Notes under the pieces: generated by a model | Databases searched by the model: none | Told to the model about the DNA's origin: nothing | Seen by the model: the letters and a program-made list of their open reading frames with translations, nothing else | Part shown: positions 8,614 to 16,263 of the stretch, one piece after another | How the letters are laid out: every line of letters starts with the position of its first letter | Position numbering within the stretch: the first letter of the stretch is position 1 | From: Actinomadura montaniterrae | GTDB lineage: Bacteria; Actinomycetota; Actinomycetes; Streptosporangiales; Streptosporangiaceae | Assembly: GCF_008923365.1 (NCBI RefSeq) | Contig: NZ_WBMR01000001.1 | Coordinates: 124,001 to 188,000 of the forward strand | DNA: 64,000 nt | Reading direction: 5' to 3' | Program-made: the position numbers and the translations under genes

Positions 8614-9534
8614 GTGATCGCTCTGGTTCCGGCCGATGCGCGGGTCGAGGCGATGGGGCCGCTGCCGGACGGCGTGGAGTTGGCGGTGTTCGGCGACGGA
8701 GTCCCCGAGGGCGTCGAGTTCTGCGTCCTGGACCCGCCGGCGCGCGACCGCTTCGCGGAGATCCTGCCCCGGCTGACCGCGCTGAAGGTCGTGCAGACCC
8801 TCAGCGCGGGCATCGACCGCGTCCCGAAGCTGCCGGACGGGGTGACGCTGTGCAACGCCGGCGGCGTGCACGACGGTCCCGTCGCCGAATGGATCGTCGC
8901 GGCGATCCTCGCCATGAACAAGGACCTGCCGCGCTATGCCGAGCGGCAGCGCGCCGGAGAATGGGACACCTCCGGGAACACCGCGTTCTCCGGCGCCGAA
9001 GGTGCGCGGGACCTGTCGGAGCAGCACGTCCTCATCGTCGGCCACGGCTCGATCGGGCAGGCGTTGCAGTCGCGGCTGGCGCCGTTCGGGACGCGGGTCA
9101 CCGGGATCGCACGCCGTCCGCGCGACGGTGTCCACGGCCCCGAGGACCTTCCCGGCCTGCTGCCGGACGCCGACGTCGTCGTCCTGCTCGCGCCCGCGAC
9201 CGACGAGACCCGGGGCATGGTGGACGCGGCGTTCCTCGCGCGGATGCGGCCGGGCGCGCTGCTGGTCAACGCCGCGCGCGGCACCCTCGTCCGGACCCCG
9301 GCTCTGCTGGACGCGCTGCGCGAGGGCAGGGTACGCGCCGCGCTCGACACCACCGACCCCGAGCCGCTCCCGCCCGGCCACCCGCTGTTCTCCGCACCGG
9401 GCGTGCTGGTGACGCCGCACGTCGCGGGGTCGTCCGCGCACTGGCGCGACCGCGCCTACCGGCTCGCCGGCGACCAGCTGCGCCGCTACGCGGCCGGGGA
9501 GCCGCTCGTCAACGTCCGCCGCCACGGTTACTGA
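8614..9534 (+). CDS. D-2-hydroxyacid dehydrogenase (NAD(P)-dependent)
   Basis: 306 residues of the D-isomer 2-hydroxyacid dehydrogenase family (phosphoglycerate/glyoxylate reductase-like). The Rossmann signature is VGHGSIGQAL near residue 143. The catalytic Arg lies in NAARGTLV, Glu in DTTDPEPLP and His in TPHVAGSS. The GTG start is 4 bases after the LLM gene. It would reduce or oxidise a 2-oxo/2-hydroxyacid intermediate of the operon's pathway. At 306 residues it is slightly short but complete. Confidence 0.88.
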   Translation: MIALVPADARVEAMGPLPDGVELAVFGDGVPEGVEFCVLDPPARDRFAEILPRLTALKVVQTLSAGIDRVPKLPDGVTLCNAGGVHDGPVAEWIVAAILAMNKDLPRYAERQRAGEWDTSGNTAFSGAEGARDLSEQHVLIVGHGSIGQALQSRLAPFGTRVTGIARRPRDGVHGPEDLPGLLPDADVVVLLAPATDETRGMVDAAFLARMRPGALLVNAARGTLVRTPALLDALREGRVRAALDTTDPEPLPPGHPLFSAPGVLVTPHVAGSSAHWRDRAYRLAGDQLRRYAAGEPLVNVRRHGY

Positions 9535-9547
9535 TCAGGAGCACGCA

Positions 9548-10495
9548 ATGCCGCACGAAGCGGAGACCAACCGGATCGGCGTCCTGCTGCCCAACGGGGT
9601 GCCGGGCTGCACCGGGGACACCCTGCGCACCTGGATCCGGGAGATCGAGGACGGGCCGTTCTCCTCGCTCGGCGTCGCCGACCGCTACGTCTACGTCAAC
9701 CACGAGATCATGATGACGATGGCGGCGGCGGCCGCGCTGACCGGCCGCGTCCGGCTGATGTCGGCGGCGTTCCTCGGCCCGCTGCGGCCGACGCCGCTGT
9801 TCGCCAAGCAGGTCGCCACGCTCGCCGCGCTGGCACCGGGGCGGCTCTCGCTCGGCGTCGCGATCGGCAACCGCGTCAACGACTACGCCGCCGCCGGCGT
9901 CCAGTGGGAGCGGCGCGGCCGGATCATGGACGAGCAGCTGCGCGCCCTGGCGGAGATCCGCGACCTCAAGGGCGAGGACAACACCGTCGGGCCCGAGCTC
10001 GGCGACATCGAGCTGCTGATCGGCGGTGCGTCCGACCCGGCGCTGCGCCGGCTGGTCGAGCACGGCGACGGCCTGGTCAGCGGCGGCCTCAAGCCGGAGG
10101 TGTTCGCCTTCGAGGCGTTCGCCGCCGTCAAGGCGTGGGAGGCGGCGGGCAGGCCCGGCCGGCCGCGCCTGGTGGCGAGCACGTGGTACGCCTCCAGTGA
10201 GAAGCCCGGCGACCTCGCCGAGGCCCGCCTGGACTCCTACCTGAAGAACGGCGGCCCGCCCGGGCACGTCATCTCCGGCATCGCCCGGGGCCGCGACGGC
10301 GTCGAGGCCGCGTTCCGCGCCTACCGCGCGCAGGGCGCCGACGAGGTGCTGTTCTTCCCGCTGCTGGACGACCCCGCCGAGCTCGACTGGCTCGCCCGCG
10401 TCGCCGGCGACCTGCCGTTCGTCGAGCGAGGCGAGCCGACCCCGGACTTCTCCCTCTTCGAGCGCGGTCCCAGCATGAAGGGACGGCACGCATGA
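9548..10495 (+). CDS. LLM-class oxidoreductase, F420-type
   Basis: 315 residues, third luciferase-like protein of the operon. It is closer to the F420-dependent group: short N-terminus, AKQVATLAALAPGRLSLGVAIGNR near residue 82, and a glycine-rich LLIGGASDPALRRL near 155. ATG 9548 lies 13 bases after the dehydrogenase, and the stop overlaps the next ATG (ATGA). It may catalyse hydride transfer rather than oxygenation. The choice between F420 and FMN is an inference from overall resemblance only. Confidence 0.82.
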   Translation: MPHEAETNRIGVLLPNGVPGCTGDTLRTWIREIEDGPFSSLGVADRYVYVNHEIMMTMAAAAALTGRVRLMSAAFLGPLRPTPLFAKQVATLAALAPGRLSLGVAIGNRVNDYAAAGVQWERRGRIMDEQLRALAEIRDLKGEDNTVGPELGDIELLIGGASDPALRRLVEHGDGLVSGGLKPEVFAFEAFAAVKAWEAAGRPGRPRLVASTWYASSEKPGDLAEARLDSYLKNGGPPGHVISGIARGRDGVEAAFRAYRAQGADEVLFFPLLDDPAELDWLARVAGDLPFVERGEPTPDFSLFERGPSMKGRHA

Positions 10496-10953
10496 CGGCG
10501 GTCGCGCTTCCCGGCGCCGATCACCCCCTGCCGGACGCGGACCTGCGCGCCCGGCGGGAGGCGGTCGTCATCGAGCACCTCACCACCGAGATGGCCGGCG
10601 ACCTGGACGCCTGCCTGGCGACGATGCCGGACGGCGCGCACTACCGGATCATGCCACTGCGGCGCGCCCACGCGGGCGACGACGAGGTCCGGGACCTGCT
10701 GACCGATCTGCTGACCGCCTTCCCCGATCTGCGGCTGATCCCGAAGCTCGTCCACCACGCCGCGAACGCGGTCATCATCGAAGGCCGGACGCGCGGCACC
10801 CAGCACGCCGACTGGGCCGGCATCCCGTCCAAGGGGCGGGTGATGGACATCGAGGGCGTCATCGTGTTCCGGTTCCGCGGCGCCACGATGATCAACGAGA
10901 CGGTCTACTACGACCACGCGGCCGTCGCCGAGCAGCTCGGCGCGGGGGAGTGA
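10492..10953 (+). CDS. SnoaL-like (NTF2-fold) polyketide-cyclase family protein
   Basis: 153 residues of the SnoaL/ester-cyclase group. The family pattern of a catalytic or binding His plus a hydrophobic cone is seen in DAHYRIMPLRRAH-type sequence near residue 45, FPDLRLIPKLVHH near 75 and GRVMDIEGVIVFRFRG near 115. Such proteins bind small hydrophobic or aromatic molecules and catalyse cyclisation, isomerisation or hydrolysis. Translation is coupled on both sides (ATGA before, GTGA after), so it belongs to the catabolic operon. The exact reaction is unknown. Confidence 0.8.
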   Translation: MTAVALPGADHPLPDADLRARREAVVIEHLTTEMAGDLDACLATMPDGAHYRIMPLRRAHAGDDEVRDLLTDLLTAFPDLRLIPKLVHHAANAVIIEGRTRGTQHADWAGIPSKGRVMDIEGVIVFRFRGATMINETVYYDHAAVAEQLGAGE

Positions 10954-11126
10954 GCGCGATGCGGGCGTTCGCGCCGGCCGACGGGCTGCTCGGCCGGCTG
11001 CCGGCGGGGGAACCGACCCTGCGGACCGATCGCTACGCCCTCGCCGCGGCACCCGTCGCCTGGGAGGCGCTCGCCGCGGGCCGGGCGGACGGCCGCGTCG
11101 TCCTGGAGGTGGCGGATGATCGATGA
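10950..11126 (+). pseudogene. 58-residue ORF resembling the C-terminal tail of a medium-chain (MDR) dehydrogenase
   Basis: A small frame opens with GTG overlapping the SnoaL stop (GTGA) and closes inside the next gene's start. Its 58 residues end in RYALAAAPVAWEAL followed by GRADGRVVLEV, the pattern of the last roughly 45 residues of zinc-type alcohol dehydrogenases and quinone oxidoreductases (y-L-eea-aw-aL-aGra-GkvVLev). No catalytic or Rossmann domain precedes it. It is therefore a relic of a deleted dehydrogenase, or a relic retained because it couples translation. The resemblance is by eye. Confidence 0.5.
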
Positions 11127-12129
11127 CGTCTTCGTCTTCGACCTCGTCGTGCACCTGCACGACATGAGCGAGGCGAACCTGCTGGACGGGGCGCCTTGGT
11201 CGCGGCACGTCCGCGACATGTCGCTCGGGCTGGGCGAGGCGCTGCGGCCGCTGCACGGCGACCGCGAGGAGTTCGACCGCCGGCTCTCCGCCGAGACGAT
11301 GGGCCGGATGGTCTTCGGCGACCCGCCCGGCACCGAGCCCACCGACGTCGCGATGGCGCAGGTCGTGCCCGTCTTCGACTGGTACGACGACTGGTGGGCG
11401 CCCGTCGGCCTCCAAGCGGGGTTCGCCCGCGCCTACCCCGGCCGGGCCCTGTTCTGCGGCGGCGTCGACCCGGGCTTCCGCGGCGTGGACGCGGCCCTGG
11501 AGCACCTCGAATGGCAGGTCGCGGAGCTGGGCGCGGTGTCGCTGAAGTTCTACAACGGGCACGTCGACCGGAGCTGGCGATGCGACGACGAGAAGCTCGC
11601 CTACCCGATCTACGAACGCGCCCGCGACCTCGGCATCCGCGTCCTGCAGTTCCACAAGGGCAACCCGTTCGGCACCGAGAACCTCGAGCAGCTGCACCCC
11701 GGCGACCTGCAGCGCGCGGCCCGCGACTTTCCGGACCTCACCTTCGTCATCCACCACCTGGCGATGCCGTACTTCGACGAGTGCGTCAACATCGCCGCGC
11801 GCTTCCCGAACATCCACCTCGCCCTGTCGGCGACCGTCAACTTCACGCCCGTCCGGCCCCGGCTGATCCAGCGGCAGGTCGGCGAGCTGCTCGCCACCGT
11901 CGGCGCCGACCGCCTGCTGTGGGGGTCGGAGGCCGCGCTCGCCGGCCCGCCGCGCCCCTACCTGGAGGCGTTCATGGCCCTGGAGATCCCCGACGACCTG
12001 CGGGAAGGGTACGGCTACCCGCAGATCACCAAGGACGACAAGCGCAAGATCCTGGGCCTGAACGCGGCCCGGCTGTTCGGCGTCGAGGTCCCCGGCACCA
12101 GTGCGGGAATCCCCGATGAACGTCCCTGA
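11116..12129 (+). CDS. Amidohydrolase-2 family metal-dependent hydrolase/decarboxylase
   Basis: 337 residues of the amidohydrolase-2 (ACMSD/dihydroxybenzoate-decarboxylase-like) TIM-barrel family. Metal-site candidates are HLH near residue 13, His in QFHKGNPFG near 178, His pair in FVIHHLAMPYF near 212, and an acidic residue in LLWGSEAALAG near 272 (the usual Asp is Glu here). ATG 11116 overlaps the small upstream ORF. Members decarboxylate or hydrolyse ring-cleavage products, which suits the operon. The N-terminal 90 residues are less typical. Confidence 0.82.
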   Translation: MIDDVFVFDLVVHLHDMSEANLLDGAPWSRHVRDMSLGLGEALRPLHGDREEFDRRLSAETMGRMVFGDPPGTEPTDVAMAQVVPVFDWYDDWWAPVGLQAGFARAYPGRALFCGGVDPGFRGVDAALEHLEWQVAELGAVSLKFYNGHVDRSWRCDDEKLAYPIYERARDLGIRVLQFHKGNPFGTENLEQLHPGDLQRAARDFPDLTFVIHHLAMPYFDECVNIAARFPNIHLALSATVNFTPVRPRLIQRQVGELLATVGADRLLWGSEAALAGPPRPYLEAFMALEIPDDLREGYGYPQITKDDKRKILGLNAARLFGVEVPGTSAGIPDERP

Positions 12130-12391
12130 CGCGGTCCGGGCCCTGTCGCGCACGCTGCGCGGGCACGGCGGCGGACTCGAACTCGTCTCGGACGGCGACG
12201 TGCCCGCCGTCCGCTACACCGGGATGTGCGCCGGCTGCCCCGGCCGTCCCGCCTGCCATGAGGGGCTCGTCGCGCCCGTGCTGCTCGCGCTGCCGGGCGT
12301 GCGCGGCGTCGACGCCCCCGGCACCCGCGTCGACCCCGTCGCACGCGCCAGGCTCCAGCGGTTCACCGGAGGCGAGGGAGGGCCACGATGA
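12116..12391 (+). CDS. NifU-like (NFU-domain) protein
   Basis: 91 residues. The core VRYTGMCAGCPGRPACHEG followed by LLALPGVRGVDAPG matches the NFU domain, with a CxxC pair near residue 39-42 and one more Cys nearby. NFU domains carry or deliver Fe-S clusters. ATG 12116 overlaps the amidohydrolase end; an upstream in-frame GTG at 12101 is an alternative start. No obvious Fe-S client is encoded nearby except the Rieske protein 6 kb downstream, so its role here is unclear. The stop overlaps the IclR gene (ATGA). Confidence 0.68.
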   Translation: MNVPDAVRALSRTLRGHGGGLELVSDGDVPAVRYTGMCAGCPGRPACHEGLVAPVLLALPGVRGVDAPGTRVDPVARARLQRFTGGEGGPR

Positions 12392-13200
12392 TCAACGCCG
12401 CCGCCGCGCTCACCCCCATCGTCCATGACGACACCGTCCAGGGGGAGACCGACACCGTCCTGTCGAAGGTCCGCCTCATCCTGGAGGCGTTCCGGCCCGA
12501 CGACGAGGGGCTGTCACTCGCCGAGCTCGTCCGCCGGACGGGGCTGCGCAAGGCGACCGTGTACCGGCTCAGCCAGGAACTCGTCGCCTGGGGGGCGCTG
12601 GAGCGGGCCGGCGTCGGCTACCGGGTCGGCCTGCGGCTGTTCGAGCTCGGACTGCTCGCGCCGCGCCAGCGGATCCTGCGCGCCATCGCGCTGCCCTTCC
12701 TGGAGGAACTGGCCCAGAGCACACAGGAGACGGTGCACTGCGCGGTCCGCGACGGCGGTGACGTTCTCTACATCGAGAAGCTCGGCGGGCACCGAAGCGT
12801 CACCCGCCCGTCGCGCACCGGCGGCCGCATGCCGCTGCACTGCACGGCCACCGGCAAGGTCCTGCTGGCCCATGCGCCCTCCCGCGTCGTGGACGACCTG
12901 CTCGCCCGGCCGCTGCGCCGCCTGACCGGCCACACCGTGACCGCGCCGAGGCTGCTGAGGACGGAGCTCGAGCGCATCCGCGGCGCCGGGTACGCGGTGG
13001 AGAGCGAGGAGGCGCGCGTCGGCTTCCTGTCGGTCGCCGCACCCGTCCGCGCGGCGCGCGGACGGGTGGCCGGGGCCATCTCGGTGGCCGCGCCGACGTC
13101 CCGGAGCCGGCTCGCCAGGCTCGTCCCCGCCGTTCTCACGACGGCCGGGCGCATCTCCGAGGCCTTCATCGAGTACGAACTGGACCAGGAGAGCAGGTGA
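12388..13200 (+). CDS. IclR-family transcriptional regulator
   Basis: 270 residues. The N-terminal winged helix-turn-helix (about 28-85) contains SLAELVRRTGLRKATVYRL, and the C-terminal IclR effector domain shows PLHCTATGKVLLA near 150 and GYAVESEEARVGFLSVAAPV near 200. It ends the operon and overlaps the NifU-like gene by 4 bases, so it is probably the operon's own regulator, sensing a pathway intermediate. The fold assignment is firm; the target is inferred from position. Confidence 0.92.
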   Translation: MINAAAALTPIVHDDTVQGETDTVLSKVRLILEAFRPDDEGLSLAELVRRTGLRKATVYRLSQELVAWGALERAGVGYRVGLRLFELGLLAPRQRILRAIALPFLEELAQSTQETVHCAVRDGGDVLYIEKLGGHRSVTRPSRTGGRMPLHCTATGKVLLAHAPSRVVDDLLARPLRRLTGHTVTAPRLLRTELERIRGAGYAVESEEARVGFLSVAAPVRAARGRVAGAISVAAPTSRSRLARLVPAVLTTAGRISEAFIEYELDQESR

Positions 13201-13297
13201 CCGGCGGGCGGGTCCGTCCACCGAACCTCCCGGCTCCACACGCGGGCGGCCGGCCCGCACACTCCGGGCATCGGTCCCCGCCCACCCGGAGGTCGCC

Positions 13298-14761
13298 ATG
13301 GCAGACCGCCCCGCCCTCACCCGCCGCCGCCTGCTGCAGAGCGGCGCCGCGATCGCCCTCACCGGCGCCGCCGGCCTCGCCGCGCGCGGGCTGACGGCGC
13401 CGTCCGCGCTGGCCGCCGACACCTTCCAGGCGCTCGAACCGTCGCCCGGGAGCGTCGACATCGGCGGCCGGACGGTCTCGACATGGCGGTTCGCCGACGC
13501 GATCCCCGGCCCGGCGATCCGCGCGAACGCCGGCGGGTCCATCTGGGCGCGGCTGGTCAACGGCCTCCCCGACCCGACGACCGTGCACTGGCACGGCATC
13601 CGGATCGCCAACGCGATGGACGGCGCCCCCATCACCCAGACGCCGACGCCGTCCGGCGGCTCCTTCGACTACCGCTTCACCGCCCCAGACCCCGGCACGT
13701 ACTTCTACCACTCGCACTACGGCATGCAGCTCGACCGCGGCGTCTACGGGCCGCTCATCATCGACGACCCGAACGAGCCGCTCTCCTACGACGCGGAGTT
13801 CGTCGTCGTCCTGGACGACTGGATCGACGGCACCGGCACCACGCCCGACGCCGTACTGGCCAAGCTGCACGCCGGAACCCTCGACTCCCCGCCGATGTAC
13901 AGCAACGCGCTCGGCGGCCTCGCCGGGAACGTGTCCTACCCTTACCACCTGATCAACGGGAGGACGCCCGCGAGCCCGGTCGCCTTCACCGCCTCGCCGG
14001 GGCAGCGCGTGCGGATCCGGCTGATCAACGCGGGCGGCGACACCGCCTACCGGGTCGCGCTCGGCGGGCACCGGCTCACCGTCACCCACACCGACGGCTT
14101 CCCCGTCCAGCACGTCACCGTCGACACCCTGCTGATGGGCATGGGGGAGCGGTACGACGTGCTCGTCACGCTGGGCTCAGGCGTCTTCCCGCTCGTCGCG
14201 TCCGCCGAAGGGAAGGGCGCCCGCGCGTTCGCCCTCGTCCGGACGGCGCCCGGGACCGCGCCGCCCTCCTCGGTGACCGTCCCCGAACTGGACGGGAACC
14301 TGCTGACGCTCGCGCAGCTGCACGCTGATCCGGCGGTGCACCTGCCGTCCCGGCCGATCGACCAGACCGTGCGGATGTACCTCGGCATGGGGCCGCTCGG
14401 CATGACGTGGTCGATCAGCACCTCGCCGGGCGGCACCCCGGCCGGATCGCCGCGCGTGCAGGTCGCCCAAGGGCAGCGCGTGCGGCTCGCGTTCACCAAC
14501 GCCACCCAGATCTGGCATCCGGTCCACCTGCACGGCCACACCTACCAGGTCGGCGGCGCGGGCGCCGGGCCGCGCAAGGACACCGTGATCGTCCGGCCGA
14601 ACGAGACGATCAACGTGGACCTCGACGCGGACAACCCCGGCGAGTGGATGCTGCACTGCCACAACCTGTACCACTCCGAGCTCGGCATGATGGCGACGCT
14701 CGGATACGGCCCCGCGCCAGCAGTAGTGCCGACTCAATCGCACACCCATCTCGGGCTATGA
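13298..14761 (+). CDS. Tat-exported multicopper oxidase
   Basis: 487 residues. The Tat signal has TRRRLLQSG, a hydrophobic core and an ALA|AD cleavage site near 39-40. All four copper motifs are visible: HWHG near 101, YHSHYG near 143, HPVHLHGH near 410 and HCHNLYHSELGMM near 450, the last supplying the type 1 Cys and axial Met. The enzyme oxidises phenols or metals outside the membrane with reduction of oxygen to water. The C-terminus is short and His-containing. Its neighbour is the cupredoxin-tailed protein, suggesting a copper-related unit. Confidence 0.93.
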   Translation: MADRPALTRRRLLQSGAAIALTGAAGLAARGLTAPSALAADTFQALEPSPGSVDIGGRTVSTWRFADAIPGPAIRANAGGSIWARLVNGLPDPTTVHWHGIRIANAMDGAPITQTPTPSGGSFDYRFTAPDPGTYFYHSHYGMQLDRGVYGPLIIDDPNEPLSYDAEFVVVLDDWIDGTGTTPDAVLAKLHAGTLDSPPMYSNALGGLAGNVSYPYHLINGRTPASPVAFTASPGQRVRIRLINAGGDTAYRVALGGHRLTVTHTDGFPVQHVTVDTLLMGMGERYDVLVTLGSGVFPLVASAEGKGARAFALVRTAPGTAPPSSVTVPELDGNLLTLAQLHADPAVHLPSRPIDQTVRMYLGMGPLGMTWSISTSPGGTPAGSPRVQVAQGQRVRLAFTNATQIWHPVHLHGHTYQVGGAGAGPRKDTVIVRPNETINVDLDADNPGEWMLHCHNLYHSELGMMATLGYGPAPAVVPTQSHTHLGL

Positions 14762-14840
14762 GGAAGGACAGCGCGCACCACCTGAGCGGTATCGGCAAGG
14801 TTCGCTGGCCAGAACACCGGGCTCACCCTCCCGTCGAAAA

Positions 14841-14890
14841 GCGCCGCACTATTGCGGCGCCGGAGTGCCGCATCGCTGACGGCGCTCCGG
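14841..14890. terminator. Two overlapping hairpins after the multicopper oxidase
   Basis: A 7-bp perfect stem (14841-14847 with 14854-14860, 6-base loop) overlaps an 11-bp stem with one G:T pair (14860-14870 with 14880-14890). They lie in the 182-base gap after the oxidase stop. There is no strong U-run, so transcription may only be attenuated. Confidence 0.45.
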
Positions 14891-14943
14891 ATTCGGGGAT
14901 GTCCTGCTCCGTTTCTCGACGTGAAGGATGGTGAGTTCGGCCG

Positions 14944-16263
14944 ATGACCGCCGAATCCCCAACGCCGCTGGTCTATCTCGGACTGCCGGCGGAAATGACG
15001 CGGGCCGGGACGAAAGCCGCCGCCGCGGGCCCGGACGTCTACCGGACGGGCGGTGGACTCGTCGCCGGCGCCCTGGCGCCCGAGCCCGCCGAGCCGCGGT
15101 GGCGCCGGGTCGCTCCGGCCGCCGGCGCGCCCGCGGACGCGGTGCCGGCCGAGGACGGCCTCGCCGTCGCCATACGGATGGGACCCGTCATGGTCCCTCT
15201 CGACTCGCATGCCGCCATCGCCTATGGCGTCCGCGCCGGCCTGCTCGAACTCGTCCCCGAGGACGGGCCCGGCCCGGTCCGGATCGCGCTGCGCGGCCCC
15301 GAGGCCCTCGGCGTCGGATGCACCATCGCACCCGAACGGGACGAAGAGGAACCGGACGACGCGCAACGCGTGCTGTACGGCTGGTACCTCGGGATGCCGC
15401 TGGTCCACATGGTCTCCGTCCCCGGCTACTACGGCGGCAAGGCGCCGGACGAGCCGGACCCGGCGCTGCCGGCGATGCACTGCTACCTGACCGGGACGGT
15501 CGACGAGGCCGCGCCGTCCTCGCCGGTACGGGAGGTCCCGACCCCCGACGGCAGGCGCACGCTCTGCTCGCACCAGAACACCACCGACAAGCACCCCGGC
15601 GCGCAGCCGCACAACAACTTCGGCTTCTTCGTCGTCCGCGGCCCGAAGGGCACCGAGGACAACGTGCGGGTCAGGCCCGCGCCGCCGGACTCGATCCCCG
15701 CCGAGCCGCTCGCGTACGAGATGCGCCTCAACGGGCGCTGGACGGGCCTGAACAACCACCTCGTCATCGAGCACGGCGTCGCCACCGGCCTCCTCGCCCT
15801 CGAACCGCTGGAGTACGGCGGTCAGATGTGGACCTCGTTCCCCGGCCGGACGCAGCTCGCGATCGACTGCGAGCCGACGGGGATCGTGGAGATCGACGCC
15901 GGCCGGCGGCTGACCCAGGGCACGCTCGACATCAAGAAGGCCGACATGGAGCTGATGGGCCACCGGCGCAACAGCCCGGTCGCGCCGGGCGCCCGGCGGA
16001 TCGAGGTGTCCTGCGCCGGCCTGGAGTTCCTTCCCTCCCGCATCCACGTCCGCGCCGGTGAGGACGTGGCCATCGCCCTCACCGCCACCGACGTCATGCA
16101 CAACCTGGAGATCGAGGAGCTCGGCTTCTACGTGCAGGCGGACGCAGGGGAGACCGCGCTCGGCGGCCTGCGCGCCGACGAGCCCGGCACGTACCCCTTC
16201 CACTGCTCGCTGATGGCGCACCGCGCCGCGGGCATGACCGGGACCCTGGTGGTCGGGCCATGA
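14944..16263 (+). CDS. Large protein of unknown N-terminal fold with C-terminal cupredoxin domain
   Basis: 439 residues. The last 90 or so look like a type 1 copper domain: GLEFLPSRIHVRAGEDV, the first His in DVMHNLEI, then FHCSLMAHRAAGM giving Cys-x4-His-x4-Met. The first 340 residues match nothing I recognise. They contain CSHQNTTDKHPGAQPHNNFG near 205-225 and no signal peptide or membrane segment is visible, odd for a copper protein. Its stop overlaps the MFS start. It may be an oxidase-accessory electron carrier, exported by an unseen route or with the Tat-exported neighbour. Confidence 0.75.
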   Translation: MTAESPTPLVYLGLPAEMTRAGTKAAAAGPDVYRTGGGLVAGALAPEPAEPRWRRVAPAAGAPADAVPAEDGLAVAIRMGPVMVPLDSHAAIAYGVRAGLLELVPEDGPGPVRIALRGPEALGVGCTIAPERDEEEPDDAQRVLYGWYLGMPLVHMVSVPGYYGGKAPDEPDPALPAMHCYLTGTVDEAAPSSPVREVPTPDGRRTLCSHQNTTDKHPGAQPHNNFGFFVVRGPKGTEDNVRVRPAPPDSIPAEPLAYEMRLNGRWTGLNNHLVIEHGVATGLLALEPLEYGGQMWTSFPGRTQLAIDCEPTGIVEIDAGRRLTQGTLDIKKADMELMGHRRNSPVAPGARRIEVSCAGLEFLPSRIHVRAGEDVAIALTATDVMHNLEIEELGFYVQADAGETALGGLRADEPGTYPFHCSLMAHRAAGMTGTLVVGP

